Shown: positions 16,226 through 25,919, counted from the stretch's first letter. The stretch is 64,000 nucleotides of DNA from CAVWNR01 sp963756525 (GCA_963756525.1 CAVWNR010000009.1:558001-622000); one strand, 5' to 3'. Notes: generated by a model from the letters alone, not told the origin. A program made the numbers and translations.

Positions 16226-18616
16226 GTGGGCGCGTCGAAATCCTCGCTGGCGAACTGGCTCGCGAGCCTGGACGAGGCCACCCTCGCGCGCGTCCTGGCC
16301 AACCGGCCCGAGGTGCTGCGCGGACCGCAGCCGCGCACGCTGGACGAGCTGGCCGACCGGCTGCAGCACCAGAATGCGGTCTTCGCGGCGCTGGTCACGC
16401 TGAACCTGCCGGCGCTGCAGGCCGTCGAGGCGCTGCTCGCCCTCGGCGGCGACGCCACGATCGACGAGCTCGCTGCGCTCCTCGACCCCGGCGCGGAGGA
16501 TCAGACGGCGCACCGCGCGCACGTCGAACACGCCGTCGGCGACCTCGCCGAGCGGGCGCTGGTCTGGCCACACGCCGGGCGAGTGCGCGCCGCGCCGACG
16601 CTGCACACGGCGTTCCCGACGCCGCTCGAGCTCGGCGCACCCGCCCGCGTCGCGCTCGGCGAGCGCACCGTCGCCGAGTTGCAGCAGCTGCAGCGGGCGC
16701 TCGGCCTGCCGGCCACCACCGGCAACAAGCCGTCCCTGGTCGACGCGCTGGCGCAGCGGCTCGCGGACGGCGATTTCGTCCGCGCCCGGGCCGCGCTGCT
16801 ACCACCCGACGCGCGGGCCTGGCTCGACCGGCGCGCCCACGAAGAACCGGACGACGACTGGGAGGTGTACTTCGACCCGCGCACCTACGGGGCGCGGCGG
16901 ACCGCGGAGGACGCCGCCGCCGGGGTCGGGTTGCTGCTGCGAGCCGCGTGGAGCGGACAGACGGTGCTTCTCGCCGAGGTCGCCCGCGCCCTGCGCGGTG
17001 AGGACTACCGGGCGCCGTTCACGCCGCGCCGACCGGAGCCGGTGCTGCCGCCCGCCGACGCCGGGGCGGTGCGGCGGGAGGCGGCCGCGAGCCTCGGCCA
17101 GTTCGCCGAGCTGAGCGCCGCCGTGCTCGACCACGTCCGCGGGTCGCCGGTCGCCTGCCTGAAATCCGGTGGCATCGGGTCGCGGGAACTGACCCGGCTT
17201 GGTAAGGCGGTGCAGGCGCCGGATCAAGCGGTGCGGCTGATCCTCGAGCTCGCCGGCGCCACCGGGCTGGTCGTCGCGTCGGACGCGGCACTGCGCACCG
17301 CGACGGGCTTCGACGACTGGCGCGCGCAGGAGCCGGCCGAGCGCATGCTGCCCCTGCTGCGGACGTGGTGGGAGCTCCCCGCGACGCCGACCACGACCCG
17401 CGACGCGGACGGAAAGCTGCGTCCGGCGCTGAGCCGCATGCAACTCTGCGCGCTCTGCCGGGACGGGCGACGGGCACTGGCCGACGCGCTCGCCGGCCTT
17501 CCGGACGGCCGGGGTTTCGCGGCCGACGACGTGCTGACGGCGGTTTGGTGGAGCCGCCCGGCGCTGCACCTCACCGTCGCCGAGGACGGAGTGCCGCTGG
17601 CCTGGCGGGAGGCCGAACTGCTCGGCGTGGTCGCTCATGGGGCGCTGACGCCCGTCGGCCGGGCCCTGCGCGACGGCGACCCGGACGCGCTCGGCGCTCG
17701 GCTGACCGACCTGCTGCCCGCGTCAGCGCACTCGGCCAGCTTCGGGTCCGATCTCACCGTGCTGGTGAGCGGCGCGCCGTCGGCGGCGATCAGCGCGCTG
17801 CTCGACGCCTGCGCCGATCGGGAGAGCCGCGGCAGCGGCACGGTCTGGCGCTTCACCCCGGCGAGCGTGCGCGCCGCGCTCGACGCTGGCCGGACCGCGT
17901 CCGAGCTGGAGGCGGAGCTGTCGGCCATCGCCACCGGCGAGTTGCCGCAGCCGCTGCGCTACTTGATCGGCGACGTGGGACGGCGGCACGGGCACCTTCG
18001 TGTCGCGGCAGCGGTGTCCTGCGTCCGGTCGGATGACGAGGCGCTGCTCGCCGAGGTGGCCGCCCACCGGTCGCTGCGTCGCCTGGGCCTGCGGCTGCTC
18101 GCGCCGACAGTGCTCGCCAGTAACGCCCCGGTCAGTGACACGCTCGCCGCGCTGCGCGCAGCCGGCTACCTGCCCGTCGCCGAAGGCCCCGACGGCGAGC
18201 TGCGGCTGCAGCGGGCTGGACCGGCGGGCGCCGCACGGCAGCCCAGCCCATCCGCCGATCGGCGGCCCGGCGTGCTGCGCCCGCTGCGACCTGCCACGCC
18301 GGCGCGCGACCCGGCGCGCGTGGCCCACGACCTGCTCACCGGCGCCGGCCCCGCACAGGACGAGCCGTCGCGGACGGAGCTGATGCTCAGCGAGTACGCG
18401 ACCGCGCTGGGCCCGGCGGAGGTGCGCCAGCTCGCGCACGCCATCGACTCCGGCCGTCCCATCCTCATCGAGTACCGCTCGGCCACCGGTGGCCAGACCT
18501 CGCGGGTGGTGAGCGAGCTGGATCTCGACCCGCCGTACCTGACCGGCTGGTGCCACCTGCGCGAGGACGAGCGGGTGTTCAGCCTCGCCGGCATCCGCTC
18601 CGCCACCGCGGTCTGA
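16226..18616 (+). CDS. Helicase-associated (XPB/Ssl2 N-terminal-like) protein with C-terminal WYL-type domain
   Basis: A 796-residue protein that resembles the actinobacterial partner of XPB helicase (Rv0862c-like). The helical N-terminus contains SLANWLASLDEATLARVLAN and an SAP-like element AELQQLQRALGLPATTGNK. A Helicase_C_3 segment spans ~510-650 (FTPASVRAALDAGRTASELE, PLRYLIGDVGRRHGHLRV). The last ~75 residues (PILIEYRSATGGQTSR ... YLTGWCHLREDERVFSLA) look like a WYL domain. No Walker motifs are present, so it is not itself a helicase. GTG 16226 follows TCTAAT at 16214 closely, consistent with a leaderless transcript. It is divergent from the reductase. Confidence 0.82.
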   Translation: MGASKSSLANWLASLDEATLARVLANRPEVLRGPQPRTLDELADRLQHQNAVFAALVTLNLPALQAVEALLALGGDATIDELAALLDPGAEDQTAHRAHVEHAVGDLAERALVWPHAGRVRAAPTLHTAFPTPLELGAPARVALGERTVAELQQLQRALGLPATTGNKPSLVDALAQRLADGDFVRARAALLPPDARAWLDRRAHEEPDDDWEVYFDPRTYGARRTAEDAAAGVGLLLRAAWSGQTVLLAEVARALRGEDYRAPFTPRRPEPVLPPADAGAVRREAAASLGQFAELSAAVLDHVRGSPVACLKSGGIGSRELTRLGKAVQAPDQAVRLILELAGATGLVVASDAALRTATGFDDWRAQEPAERMLPLLRTWWELPATPTTTRDADGKLRPALSRMQLCALCRDGRRALADALAGLPDGRGFAADDVLTAVWWSRPALHLTVAEDGVPLAWREAELLGVVAHGALTPVGRALRDGDPDALGARLTDLLPASAHSASFGSDLTVLVSGAPSAAISALLDACADRESRGSGTVWRFTPASVRAALDAGRTASELEAELSAIATGELPQPLRYLIGDVGRRHGHLRVAAAVSCVRSDDEALLAEVAAHRSLRRLGLRLLAPTVLASNAPVSDTLAALRAAGYLPVAEGPDGELRLQRAGPAGAARQPSPSADRRPGVLRPLRPATPARDPARVAHDLLTGAGPAQDEPSRTELMLSEYATALGPAEVRQLAHAIDSGRPILIEYRSATGGQTSRVVSELDLDPPYLTGWCHLREDERVFSLAGIRSATAV

Positions 18617-19027
18617 TCAGCTCGGCTGTGCCATCCGCGCCCCGCACTTCGGGCAGTAGAGCAGCGCACCGGCGTGGTCGCAGCTCTGCGCCCATAGGTG
18701 GTCCAGATCAAGCTCGATGCGCCAGGTGCCGTGCCGCTCGCGGAAATAGAAGGAGTGGCCGTCGACAGTGCCTTCCCGCTGCTCGGGCGCGAACGACGTC
18801 GTGCGCTCGGCCTCCACCGCCACCTGGCAGCCACACCCGCAGAGGGTTCCATCCGCATCCGGATGGTCGAAGATCGCGGCGACGACCCGGTCGGCCGTCA
18901 GCTCGTCGACTCCGACGGCCGCGACCACGTGCGCGACGTAGCGGCGACGAAATCGCGCGCGCTCGGCCTCGCGTTCCGCGCGCGCATCGTCTCCGCCGCC
19001 GAAGTCGACGATGCAGAGATCGGCCAC
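18617..19027 (-). CDS. Hypothetical protein with two Cys pairs
   Basis: A 136-residue protein not recognised beyond its motifs: an Arg/Glu-rich helix (ARAEREAERARFRRRYVAHV), TLCGCGC about residue 75 and CPKCGARM near the C-terminus, which could form a zinc ribbon. The middle (HSFYFRERHGTWRIELDLDH) looks like beta strands. The start is uncertain; GTG 19027 lies 41 bp after the upstream methyltransferase gene, with which it is probably co-transcribed. Confidence 0.55.
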   Translation of the reverse strand: MADLCIVDFGGGDDARAEREAERARFRRRYVAHVVAAVGVDELTADRVVAAIFDHPDADGTLCGCGCQVAVEAERTTSFAPEQREGTVDGHSFYFRERHGTWRIELDLDHLWAQSCDHAGALLYCPKCGARMAQPS

Positions 19028-19067
19028 ATCGTTCGACGGTATCCCGCGCGCGGTAGCGAATTCCGGC

Positions 19068-19820
19068 TCACGGCAGACGGCTGGCAATGCGGTATACGGA
19101 AACGTGCGAACGGGACTCTGCGGTGAACTCGCTGCCCGTCCAGTCGGCGTGCCTCGTCTCCAGCTCGAACCCGGCGAGCTGCGCCATGAGATCCAGTTCG
19201 GCGGGCCAGATGTAGCGGTGCGGGCTGCGGAACAGTTCGGCTCGCGTGTCCGCACCGAATCTGAAGTGGTGCGAGACCACGCGCTGGTGCAGGACGTCGT
19301 AGCTGTCCAGACCGATGTAGCCGGGTTCGCAGTGCCAGACGGTGGCCTGCTGTCCGGGTGGAAGGTTGCGCAGCTCGGGCACCCAGAGCTCGATCACGAA
19401 CCGACCGCCGGGTGCCAGGTGCCGGGCGGCGTTGCGGAAGCAGGCGACTTGCGCGGCCTGGGTCAGCAGGTTGGAGATCGTATTGAAGACCAGGTAGACC
19501 AGCGTGTACTCCCCCGGCGCACGCGTAGTGGCCATGTCGCCGACGACCACCGGGATCGCGGTCTCGTCTGCCTTGGTGCGTAGCTGTTCGATCATCGGGC
19601 GGGACAGCTCGATGCCGCTGACCGCTACCCCACGCTGGGCCAACCCAACGGCGACCCGGCCGGTGCCGATCCCCAACTCCAGTACCGGGCCGCCGCCGGC
19701 AAGTTCGACGAGCCGGTCGACCGTCGGGCCCAAGACGTCCGGTGCGAATATGCCGGTGCCCGGGGTGTCGTACCGCCGCGCCGCCTCGGCGTCCCAGATC
19801 TCGTCCGGCGTGGCGTCCAC
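19068..19820 (-). CDS. Class I SAM-dependent methyltransferase
   Basis: A 250-residue methyltransferase with motif I VLELGIGTGRVAVGLAQRG (~46-64), the acidic VSGIELSRPM, and motif II/III VVGDMATTRAPGEYTLVYLVF followed by LAPGGRFVIELWVP. The N-terminus (DEIWDAEAARRYD) resembles the UbiE/COQ5-like and small-molecule methyltransferase group. The substrate is unknown. GTG 19820 overlaps the glmS stop by one base (TAGTG), so it is translated with glmS. Confidence 0.85.
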   Translation of the reverse strand: MDATPDEIWDAEAARRYDTPGTGIFAPDVLGPTVDRLVELAGGGPVLELGIGTGRVAVGLAQRGVAVSGIELSRPMIEQLRTKADETAIPVVVGDMATTRAPGEYTLVYLVFNTISNLLTQAAQVACFRNAARHLAPGGRFVIELWVPELRNLPPGQQATVWHCEPGYIGLDSYDVLHQRVVSHHFRFGADTRAELFRSPHRYIWPAELDLMAQLAGFELETRHADWTGSEFTAESRSHVSVYRIASRLP

Positions 19821-21667
19821 TACTCGACTGTGACGGACTTGGCGAGGTTGCGCGGCTTGTCGACGTCGAACCCGCGCGCCTGGGCGATCTCGGCGGCGAG
19901 CACCTGCAGCGGGATCGTCGCGACCAGCGGCGAGTAGAGCGCCGGCGCTGCCGGCACCTCGATCAGGTGCGCGGCCTGTGCCCGCGCGGCGGCGTCGCCC
20001 TCCTCGGCCACGACGATCGTGCGCGCACCGCGAGCGGAGATCTCGGCGACGTTGGAGAGCATCTTCTGATGCAGCACCGGCCGGCTGGTGCGCGACGGCA
20101 TCACGACCACCACCGGCATCCCGTCGTCGATCAACGCGATCGGCCCGTGCTTGAGCTCGCCGGCCGGGAAGCCCTCGGCGTGCATGTAGGCCAGCTCCTT
20201 GAGCTTCAGCGCGCCCTCCATCGCCACCGGATAGCCGACGTGCCGGCCGAGGAAGAGCACCGTGCGCGCGGCGGCGATCTCGCGGGCGAGTGCGCGGACC
20301 GGCTCGACGACGGCGAGCGTCTTCGCGATCAGCTCCGGCATCGCGGCCAGCGCGTCGTACTCGCGGACGATCTCGTCGCCGTACTTGGTGCCGCGCTCCT
20401 GCGCGAGCGCCAGCCCGACCAGCGAGACCGCGGCGACCTGGGCGGTGAACGTCTTGGTCGCGGCGACGCCGATCTCCGGGCCGGCGTGGGTGTAGAGCAC
20501 GGCGTCGGACTCGCGCGGTATCTGCGCGCCGTTGGTGTTGCAGATGGCCAGCACCTTCGCCCGCTGCGCGCGGGCGTGGCGCACCGCTTCGAGGGTGTCG
20601 GCCGTCTCGCCGGACTGGCTGATCGCCACGACCAGCGTCTGCCGGTCCAGCACCGGGTCGCGGTAGCGGAACTCGGACGCCATCTCGACCTCGACCGGCA
20701 CCCTGGTCCAGTGCTCGATCGCGTACTTCGCGATCAGACCGGAGTGGTAGGCGGTGCCGCAGGCGACGACGAAGACCTTGTCGATCTCGCGGAGGTCCTG
20801 CCGGTCGACGCGCTGCTCGTCCAGGACGATCCGGCCGTCCACCAGATGCCCGCGCAGGGTGTTGGCGACCGCGGCGGGCTGTTCTTCGATCTCCTTCAGC
20901 ATGAAGTAGTCGAAGCCGCCCTTCTCGGCGGCGGCCAGGTCCCAGCCGATATGGAAGGGCTTTCCGTCGGCGGGTACTCCGTCGAAGTCGGTGATCGTGT
21001 AACCGTCCCGGGTGATCTCGACGACCTCGTCCTGACCCAGCTCGACGGCCTGGCGGGTGAACTCGATGAACGCCGCCACGTCGCTGCCGAGGAAGGTCTC
21101 GCCGTCGCCGAGGCCGAGCACCAACGGCGAGTTCCGCCGGGCGGCGACGACGACGTCGGGTTGCTTCGCGTCGAGGACGACGAGCGTGAACGCGCCGTGC
21201 AGCCGGCGGCAGACCGCGCGGACGGCGTCGGCCAGGGTGCCGTCGCCGGCCCGCAGCCGGGCTGCGACGAGGTGCGCCACGACTTCGGTGTCGGTGTCGC
21301 TTGCGAACTCGACGCCGTCGGCTTCCAGCTCGGCGCGTAGGTCCGCGTGGTTTTCGATGATGCCGTTGTGGATGACCGACACTCGCCCGGAGGAGTCGCA
21401 GTGCGGATGGGCGTTGCGGTCAGTCGGGGCGCCGTGGGTGGCCCAGCGGGTGTGCCCGATGCCGGTCGTTCCGGTCATCGGGGCGCGGGCCAGCTCCTTG
21501 TCCAGGTTCTCGATCCGACCGGCTTTCTTCGCCGTCTGCAGCGTGCCGTCCGCGCTGATGACGGCGACCCCGGCGGAGTCGTAGCCGCGGTACTCCAGCC
21601 GCCGCAACCCCTCCACCACGACGCCGAGCGCCTGCCGCGGCCCCACGTATCCCACGATCCCGCACAC
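19820..21667 (-). CDS. glmS: Glutamine-fructose-6-phosphate aminotransferase (isomerizing)
   Basis: A 615-residue enzyme making glucosamine-6-phosphate, the first step to UDP-GlcNAc and cell wall. The start is VCGIVGYVG with the N-terminal nucleophile Cys2 after Met removal; GHTRWATHGAPTDRNAHPH and NGIIENHADLR belong to the glutaminase domain (~1-240). Two SIS domains follow, with VACGTAYHSGLIAKY and ISQSGETADTLEA, ending AKSVTVE. GTG 21667 is the only start that exposes Cys2. glmM lies three genes away, so hexosamine synthesis is grouped. Confidence 0.97.
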   Translation of the reverse strand: MCGIVGYVGPRQALGVVVEGLRRLEYRGYDSAGVAVISADGTLQTAKKAGRIENLDKELARAPMTGTTGIGHTRWATHGAPTDRNAHPHCDSSGRVSVIHNGIIENHADLRAELEADGVEFASDTDTEVVAHLVAARLRAGDGTLADAVRAVCRRLHGAFTLVVLDAKQPDVVVAARRNSPLVLGLGDGETFLGSDVAAFIEFTRQAVELGQDEVVEITRDGYTITDFDGVPADGKPFHIGWDLAAAEKGGFDYFMLKEIEEQPAAVANTLRGHLVDGRIVLDEQRVDRQDLREIDKVFVVACGTAYHSGLIAKYAIEHWTRVPVEVEMASEFRYRDPVLDRQTLVVAISQSGETADTLEAVRHARAQRAKVLAICNTNGAQIPRESDAVLYTHAGPEIGVAATKTFTAQVAAVSLVGLALAQERGTKYGDEIVREYDALAAMPELIAKTLAVVEPVRALAREIAAARTVLFLGRHVGYPVAMEGALKLKELAYMHAEGFPAGELKHGPIALIDDGMPVVVVMPSRTSRPVLHQKMLSNVAEISARGARTIVVAEEGDAAARAQAAHLIEVPAAPALYSPLVATIPLQVLAAEIAQARGFDVDKPRNLAKSVTVE

Positions 21668-21736
21668 GGGTAGCAGACTACGGGAGGTTCGCCACGTCGC
21701 GGCCCGTTCGGCCGACGCGTGTGGTAGACGGTACGG

Positions 21737-22750
21737 ATGGCCGACCACAGCTGGGAGCAGCCCGGCGCATTCCAGATCGGCGAGGGCGTATACCGCATCC
21801 CCCTGCCGCTGCCAAACGACGGGCTGCGCGCGGTGAACGTCTACGCCATCGCCGACGGCGAGCAGGTGGTGCTCGTCGACTCGGGCTGGGCGCTGGACGA
21901 GAGCCGCGCCCAGCTGGAGAAGGCGCTCGCCACGATCGGCTACGAACTCGGCGACGTCGGGCAGTTCCTCGTCACGCACGTGCACCGTGACCACTACTCG
22001 CAGGCGGTGGCGATCCGTCGCACGTTCGCAACGCGGGTCAGGCTCGGCGAGGGCGAACGGGAGGCGCTGCAGGCGATCCAAGCCGCGGTCGCGGCAGGCG
22101 AGGTCGCCCCTCAGCAGCGGCTGTTGCGGGCCGGCGCCGCAACGCTGGTCGCGGAGTTGCGCCAGCACCGGGTCCTGCCGTCCGGCGACGACTACGAGGA
22201 CCCGGACGGCTGGCTCGCCGACGGGGCGGACCTCGAGCTTGCCAGCCGCACGTTGCGGGTGATCGCGACGCCGGGGCACACCCGCGGGCACGTCGTCTTC
22301 CATGACGCCGCCGCCGGCGCGCTCTTCGCGGGTGACCACGTGCTGCCGCACATCACCCCCTCCATCGCGGTCGAGCCCGTGCCGCCGCCGCTGCCGCTGG
22401 GCGACTATCTCCAGTCGCTGCGGCTTATGCGCACCCTGCCGGATTCCCGGCTGCTTCCTGCGCACGGCCCGGTGGCGCCGAGCGTCCACGCCCGGGTGGA
22501 CGAGCTGCTCGAGCACCACGAGCAGCGGCTGGACGCCACCTGCGCCGCGGTGCAGGCAGGTGCCGACACCGGGTACGAGGTGGCCCGCGCCCTGCTCTGG
22601 ACCCGGCGCGGGCGCCGCTTCGACGAGATGGACCTGTTCAACCGCATGCTCGCGGTCAACGAGACGGTGGCCCACCTGGACGTGCTGGTCGCCCGCAACC
22701 GGCTGACGGTCGCCACGTCGGCGGACGGCGTGGCGCACTACTCGCGCTGA
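21737..22750 (+). CDS. Metallo-beta-lactamase-fold hydrolase
   Basis: A 337-residue MBL-fold protein. The zinc signature THVHRDHYSQ (~80) has the HxHxDH form; TPGHTRGHVVFHD (~178) and FAGDHVLPHITP (~197) supply the other ligands. The C-terminal ~90 residues (HEQRLDATCAAV ... VARNRLTVATS) form the LACTB2/glyoxalase-II-like helical tail. The role may be thioester or glutathione/mycothiol adduct hydrolysis; this is inference. It is divergent from glmS, 69 bp apart. Confidence 0.85.
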   Translation: MADHSWEQPGAFQIGEGVYRIPLPLPNDGLRAVNVYAIADGEQVVLVDSGWALDESRAQLEKALATIGYELGDVGQFLVTHVHRDHYSQAVAIRRTFATRVRLGEGEREALQAIQAAVAAGEVAPQQRLLRAGAATLVAELRQHRVLPSGDDYEDPDGWLADGADLELASRTLRVIATPGHTRGHVVFHDAAAGALFAGDHVLPHITPSIAVEPVPPPLPLGDYLQSLRLMRTLPDSRLLPAHGPVAPSVHARVDELLEHHEQRLDATCAAVQAGADTGYEVARALLWTRRGRRFDEMDLFNRMLAVNETVAHLDVLVARNRLTVATSADGVAHYSR

Positions 22751-22764
22751 GCCGCAATCCCGCG

Positions 22765-23508
22765 TTACGGGGTTGCCGGGACGCTGCCGGTCGCGCCGCC
22801 ATGCGGGCTGACGGTCTCCGTGCCCGACGGCCCGGGCGACGTGGGGGTGGCCGTAGCGCCGGCCGAGGACGGCGACTGCTGCGCCGCCGTGCTCGGCGCC
22901 GACGACGTGCTCTGCGTGGACTGCGACGTCGGCGTGCTCGACTGAGCCGGGCTGGGCTGGTTGGACGGGGTCTGCCGATGTGTCGGCGCTTGCGACGACG
23001 TGCCGCCGAGGAAGGTGGTGCCGCTGCCGGACTCGTTGCGCAGCAGGTCGCCCAGTGGACGGCCGGCCGCCAGCTCGATGCCGGTGACCACGGCCGCCAC
23101 CGCAAGGAACAGGCCGGTACCGGCCAGGGCGAGGCGGCGCCAGGCGATCCGGGCACCCCACCAGGTCTCGCGTCCGGGCGCGGCCGCAACCGCATCGTGT
23201 GCGGCGGGGGTGCCGGGCAGCGGAACGCGCCGCACGTCGCTCGGCAGGGCGCGTCGGGCGACGACCGGAGGCAGCGCCTTACGCATCTCCTGGCCGGTGC
23301 GCCGCAGGGAATGCGAGTAGACGGCGTTGCCGGTGACGGTGACCGCGCTGGCCACTGCCGCGCCGATGATCGTGCCGTTGACGCCGAAGAACGAGGCGAC
23401 CACGGTCGCGGTCATCGCGGCAAGAACGCTGGCGATGATCTGAGTAGCGGAGAGTTGCAGTTTGGGCGGTTGAGGTTTCGAGTCGGTTTCCAGTGTCTCT
23501 TCGCGCAT
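22765..23508 (-). CDS. Membrane protein with Ser/Thr/Pro-rich tail, unknown function
   Basis: A 247-residue protein not recognised beyond topology. Two hydrophobic segments (~22-42 and ~45-64, containing IIASVLAAMTATVVASFFGV and TIIGAAVASAVTVTG) are followed by a basic linker, a third helix near ~128-148 (LALAGTGLFLAVAAVVTGIE), and a ~95-residue low-complexity Ser/Thr/Gln/Pro tail that is probably extracytoplasmic. Its stop lies 15 bp from the convergent MBL gene. Upstream is glmM, 56 bp from its own stop to this start. Confidence 0.7.
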   Translation of the reverse strand: MREETLETDSKPQPPKLQLSATQIIASVLAAMTATVVASFFGVNGTIIGAAVASAVTVTGNAVYSHSLRRTGQEMRKALPPVVARRALPSDVRRVPLPGTPAAHDAVAAAPGRETWWGARIAWRRLALAGTGLFLAVAAVVTGIELAAGRPLGDLLRNESGSGTTFLGGTSSQAPTHRQTPSNQPSPAQSSTPTSQSTQSTSSAPSTAAQQSPSSAGATATPTSPGPSGTETVSPHGGATGSVPATP

Positions 23509-23564
23509 CGCTGACGATTCTTCAGGGCTGTCGGGGGTGGCTGCGAACTGCGCTCATCGGCCTC

Positions 23565-24902
23565 TTACGTCCCGGCGACGACCCCCGCGAGCCGCTGCGC
23601 GATCTCGTCGGCGTGCTGTTGGGTCTGCGCCTCGACCATCACCCGCACCAGCTGCTCGGTGCCGGAAGGGCGCAGCAGGATCCGGCCGCTGTCGCCGAGT
23701 TCCGCGGCAGCGGCCTCGACCGCCGCGGTGACCACGGGGGACTTCGCGACGGCGTTGCGGTCGGCGACGGGGACGTTCACCAGCACCTGCGGAAGCCGGC
23801 GCACCACCGACGCGAGCTCGGCCAGTGGCCGGCCCGACCGTGCTACGCAGCCCATCACGTGCAGGGCGGTGAGCACCCCGTCACCGGTCGTCGCCGTGTC
23901 GGTGAAGATGATGTGCCCGCTCTGCTCCCCGCCGAGCGAAAGGCCTCGCGCGCGCAGCTCCTCGAGCACATATCGGTCGCCGACCGCGGTGGTGACCACG
24001 TTGATGCCGGCCTCACGCATCGCGTGGTGGAAGCCGAGGTTGCTCATGACGGTGGCCACGACGGTGTCTTCGCGCAACTGCCCGGCGGCGCGCAGCTCGA
24101 ACGCGCAGAGCGCGAGGATCTGGTCGCCGTCGACGATCTGCCCGCTCGCGTCGACCGCCAGGCACCGGTCGGCGTCGCCGTCGTGCGCGATGCCGAGGTG
24201 CGCGCCACGCTCGACGACCCGCTTGGCCAGCGCGTCGATGTGCGTCGAGCCGACCCCGTCGTTGATGTTGATGCCGTCGGGGTCGGACGCGATCGGGGTC
24301 ACCGTCGCGCCGGCCCGCCGATACGCCGCGGGGGCGACGGCAGAGGCCGCGCCGTGCGCGCAGTCGACGAGGATGTGCAGCCCGTCCAGCGGAGTGGGTG
24401 CCGCCTTGAGCAGGTGCGCCAAGTAGCGGTCCGTGCCGTTCGTCGCGTCGCGGACCCGTCCGATGGCCGCACCCGTGGGACGGCCGGACGGCCAACCGGT
24501 CTCGATCGCCGCCTCGATCTCCAGCTCGATCTCGTCGGGCAGCTTGTGCCCGCCGCGCGCGAAGAGCTTGATCCCGTTGTCCGGCATCGCGTTGTGGCTG
24601 GCGGAGAGCACGATGCCGACATCCGCGCCGTAGTCCGCGGTGAGGAACGCGACAGCCGGCGTCGGGAGCACCCCCACCCGCAACACGTCCGCGCCGGCGG
24701 CGGCGAGCCCCGCGACGACCGCGGCCTCGAGCATCTCCCCGGACGCGCGCGGGTCGCGCCCGACGACGGCCACCGGCCGGTGCGACGGGTCGTGCCCGAT
24801 CAGCACCCGTGCGCTGGCGCCGGCGAGGGCGAGCGCCAGCTCAGGCGTGAGATCGCCGTTCGCGACACCGCGAACGCCGTCCGTCCCGAAGTACCTGCCC
24901 AC
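23565..24902 (-). CDS. glmM: Phosphoglucosamine mutase
   Basis: A 445-residue enzyme converting glucosamine-6-phosphate to glucosamine-1-phosphate. MGRYFGTDGVRGVANGDLTP begins domain 1; the phosphoserine loop is VLSASHNAMPDNG (~100); the metal loop is AHDGDADRCLAVDA (~240); the sugar-binding loop is GGEQSGHIIFTD (~325); the phosphate-binding loop is LLRPSGTEQLVRVMVEA (~413). All domains are complete. It is 9 bp after rpsI in the same direction, the usual actinobacterial rplM-rpsI-glmM order. Confidence 0.97.
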   Translation of the reverse strand: MGRYFGTDGVRGVANGDLTPELALALAGASARVLIGHDPSHRPVAVVGRDPRASGEMLEAAVVAGLAAAGADVLRVGVLPTPAVAFLTADYGADVGIVLSASHNAMPDNGIKLFARGGHKLPDEIELEIEAAIETGWPSGRPTGAAIGRVRDATNGTDRYLAHLLKAAPTPLDGLHILVDCAHGAASAVAPAAYRRAGATVTPIASDPDGININDGVGSTHIDALAKRVVERGAHLGIAHDGDADRCLAVDASGQIVDGDQILALCAFELRAAGQLREDTVVATVMSNLGFHHAMREAGINVVTTAVGDRYVLEELRARGLSLGGEQSGHIIFTDTATTGDGVLTALHVMGCVARSGRPLAELASVVRRLPQVLVNVPVADRNAVAKSPVVTAAVEAAAAELGDSGRILLRPSGTEQLVRVMVEAQTQQHADEIAQRLAGVVAGT

Positions 24903-24911
24903 GGGACCGGG

Positions 24912-25301
24912 CTAACGCTTCGAGTACTGGGGAGCCTTGCGGGCCTTTTTCAGGCCGTACTTCTTGCGCTCCTTCACCCGCGGATCGCGGGTGAGGAAGC
25001 CCGCCTTCTTCAACGTTGGACGGTCATCGGCCTCGATGCCGATGAGGGCACGGGCGATGGCGAGCCGCAGCGCGCCGGCCTGTCCGGTCACGCCACCGCC
25101 GCGCAGGCTGGCGATGACGTCGAACTGGCCGTCCTTGTCGAGGGTGACGAACGGCTCGCGGATGAGCTGCTGATGCACCTTGTTGGGGAAGTAGTTATCG
25201 AGGGTGCGTCCGTTGAGCTTGAAGTCGCCGGTGCCGGGCACCAGCCGGACGCGGACGATGGCCTCCTTGCGGCGGCCCACCGTGGGCACTGGAGCGGTCA
25301 C
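24912..25301 (-). CDS. rpsI: 30S ribosomal protein S9
   Basis: 129 residues. VPTVGRRKEAIVRVRLVPGTG at the N-terminus and the basic tail RVKERKKYGLKKARKAPQYSKR, whose end reaches the P-site tRNA, are diagnostic. GTG 25301 overlaps the rplM stop (GTGA), so it is coupled to rplM. Confidence 0.97.
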   Translation of the reverse strand: MTAPVPTVGRRKEAIVRVRLVPGTGDFKLNGRTLDNYFPNKVHQQLIREPFVTLDKDGQFDVIASLRGGGVTGQAGALRLAIARALIGIEADDRPTLKKAGFLTRDPRVKERKKYGLKKARKAPQYSKR

Positions 25302-25738
25302 TGACTCACCTGCTTGATCTCGAACGGCTGGGGCTTCTGGGCTGCGTGCGGATGATCGGTGCCGGCGTACACCTTGAGCTTCTTGAGCTGCTTACGGCCC
25401 AGGCTGTTCTTGGGAAGCATGCCTTTGACGGCCAGCTCGACCACCCGCTCGGGCTTGGTTTCGAGCAGCTCGCCGACGGTGCGGCGAGAGAGCCCGCCCG
25501 GGTAGCCGGAGTGCCGGTAACGGAACTCCTCGCGCTTGCCGGCCGACACGGCGACCTTGGCCGCGTTCACGACGACGACGAAGTCACCGGTGTCGACGTG
25601 CGGGGCGAACTGGGGCTTGTGCTTGCCACGCAGCAGCGTGGCAGCCTGGCTCGCCAGCCGGCCGAGCACCACGTCCTCGGCGTCGATGACATGCCAGGCG
25701 CGCGTGACCTCGCCGGGCTTGGGGGTGTAGGTAGGCAC
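25298..25738 (-). CDS. rplM: 50S ribosomal protein L13
   Basis: 146 residues, early-assembling large-subunit protein. AWHVIDAEDVVLGRLASQAATLLRGK (partly) and GDFVVVVNAAKVAVS are conserved; it ends KPQPFEIKQVSQ. The GTG start follows GGAGAGAG at a suitable distance. It is preceded by a good promoter (25848-25877) and a ~100-nt leader holding a GCGTGCGG-type hairpin (about 25820-25838). Confidence 0.97.
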   Translation of the reverse strand: MPTYTPKPGEVTRAWHVIDAEDVVLGRLASQAATLLRGKHKPQFAPHVDTGDFVVVVNAAKVAVSAGKREEFRYRHSGYPGGLSRRTVGELLETKPERVVELAVKGMLPKNSLGRKQLKKLKVYAGTDHPHAAQKPQPFEIKQVSQ

Positions 25739-25847
25739 GTGCCTGCTCTCTCCAGTCGGTCTTCACGGCGTTGATGGCGCCGCCCCCACGGTCGAGCGAC
25801 CCCGGGGCATGGCCGCACGCGTGCGGGACGCCGCACGCCAACGAGCC

Positions 25848-25877
25848 ACCATACCGGGGCGACGGCGGCCGGGCCAA
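25848..25877 (-). promoter_or_regulatory. Predicted promoter of rplM-rpsI(-glmM)
   Basis: On the minus strand: -35 TTGGCC (25872-25877), 18 bp, -10 TATGGT (25848-25853). This predicts a leader of about 100 nt before rplM. A family 4 palindrome lies 42 bp further upstream. Confidence 0.5.
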
Positions 25878-25919
25878 ATCGATCGAGATCAGACCCGCGT
25901 CCCCTCATCCACCCAGGCA

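Noticed and set aside
19820..23161. Upstream extension of glmS to ~1,113 codons
   Set aside because: GlmS must begin with Met-Cys; the extension runs antisense through the MBL gene and lacks similarity.
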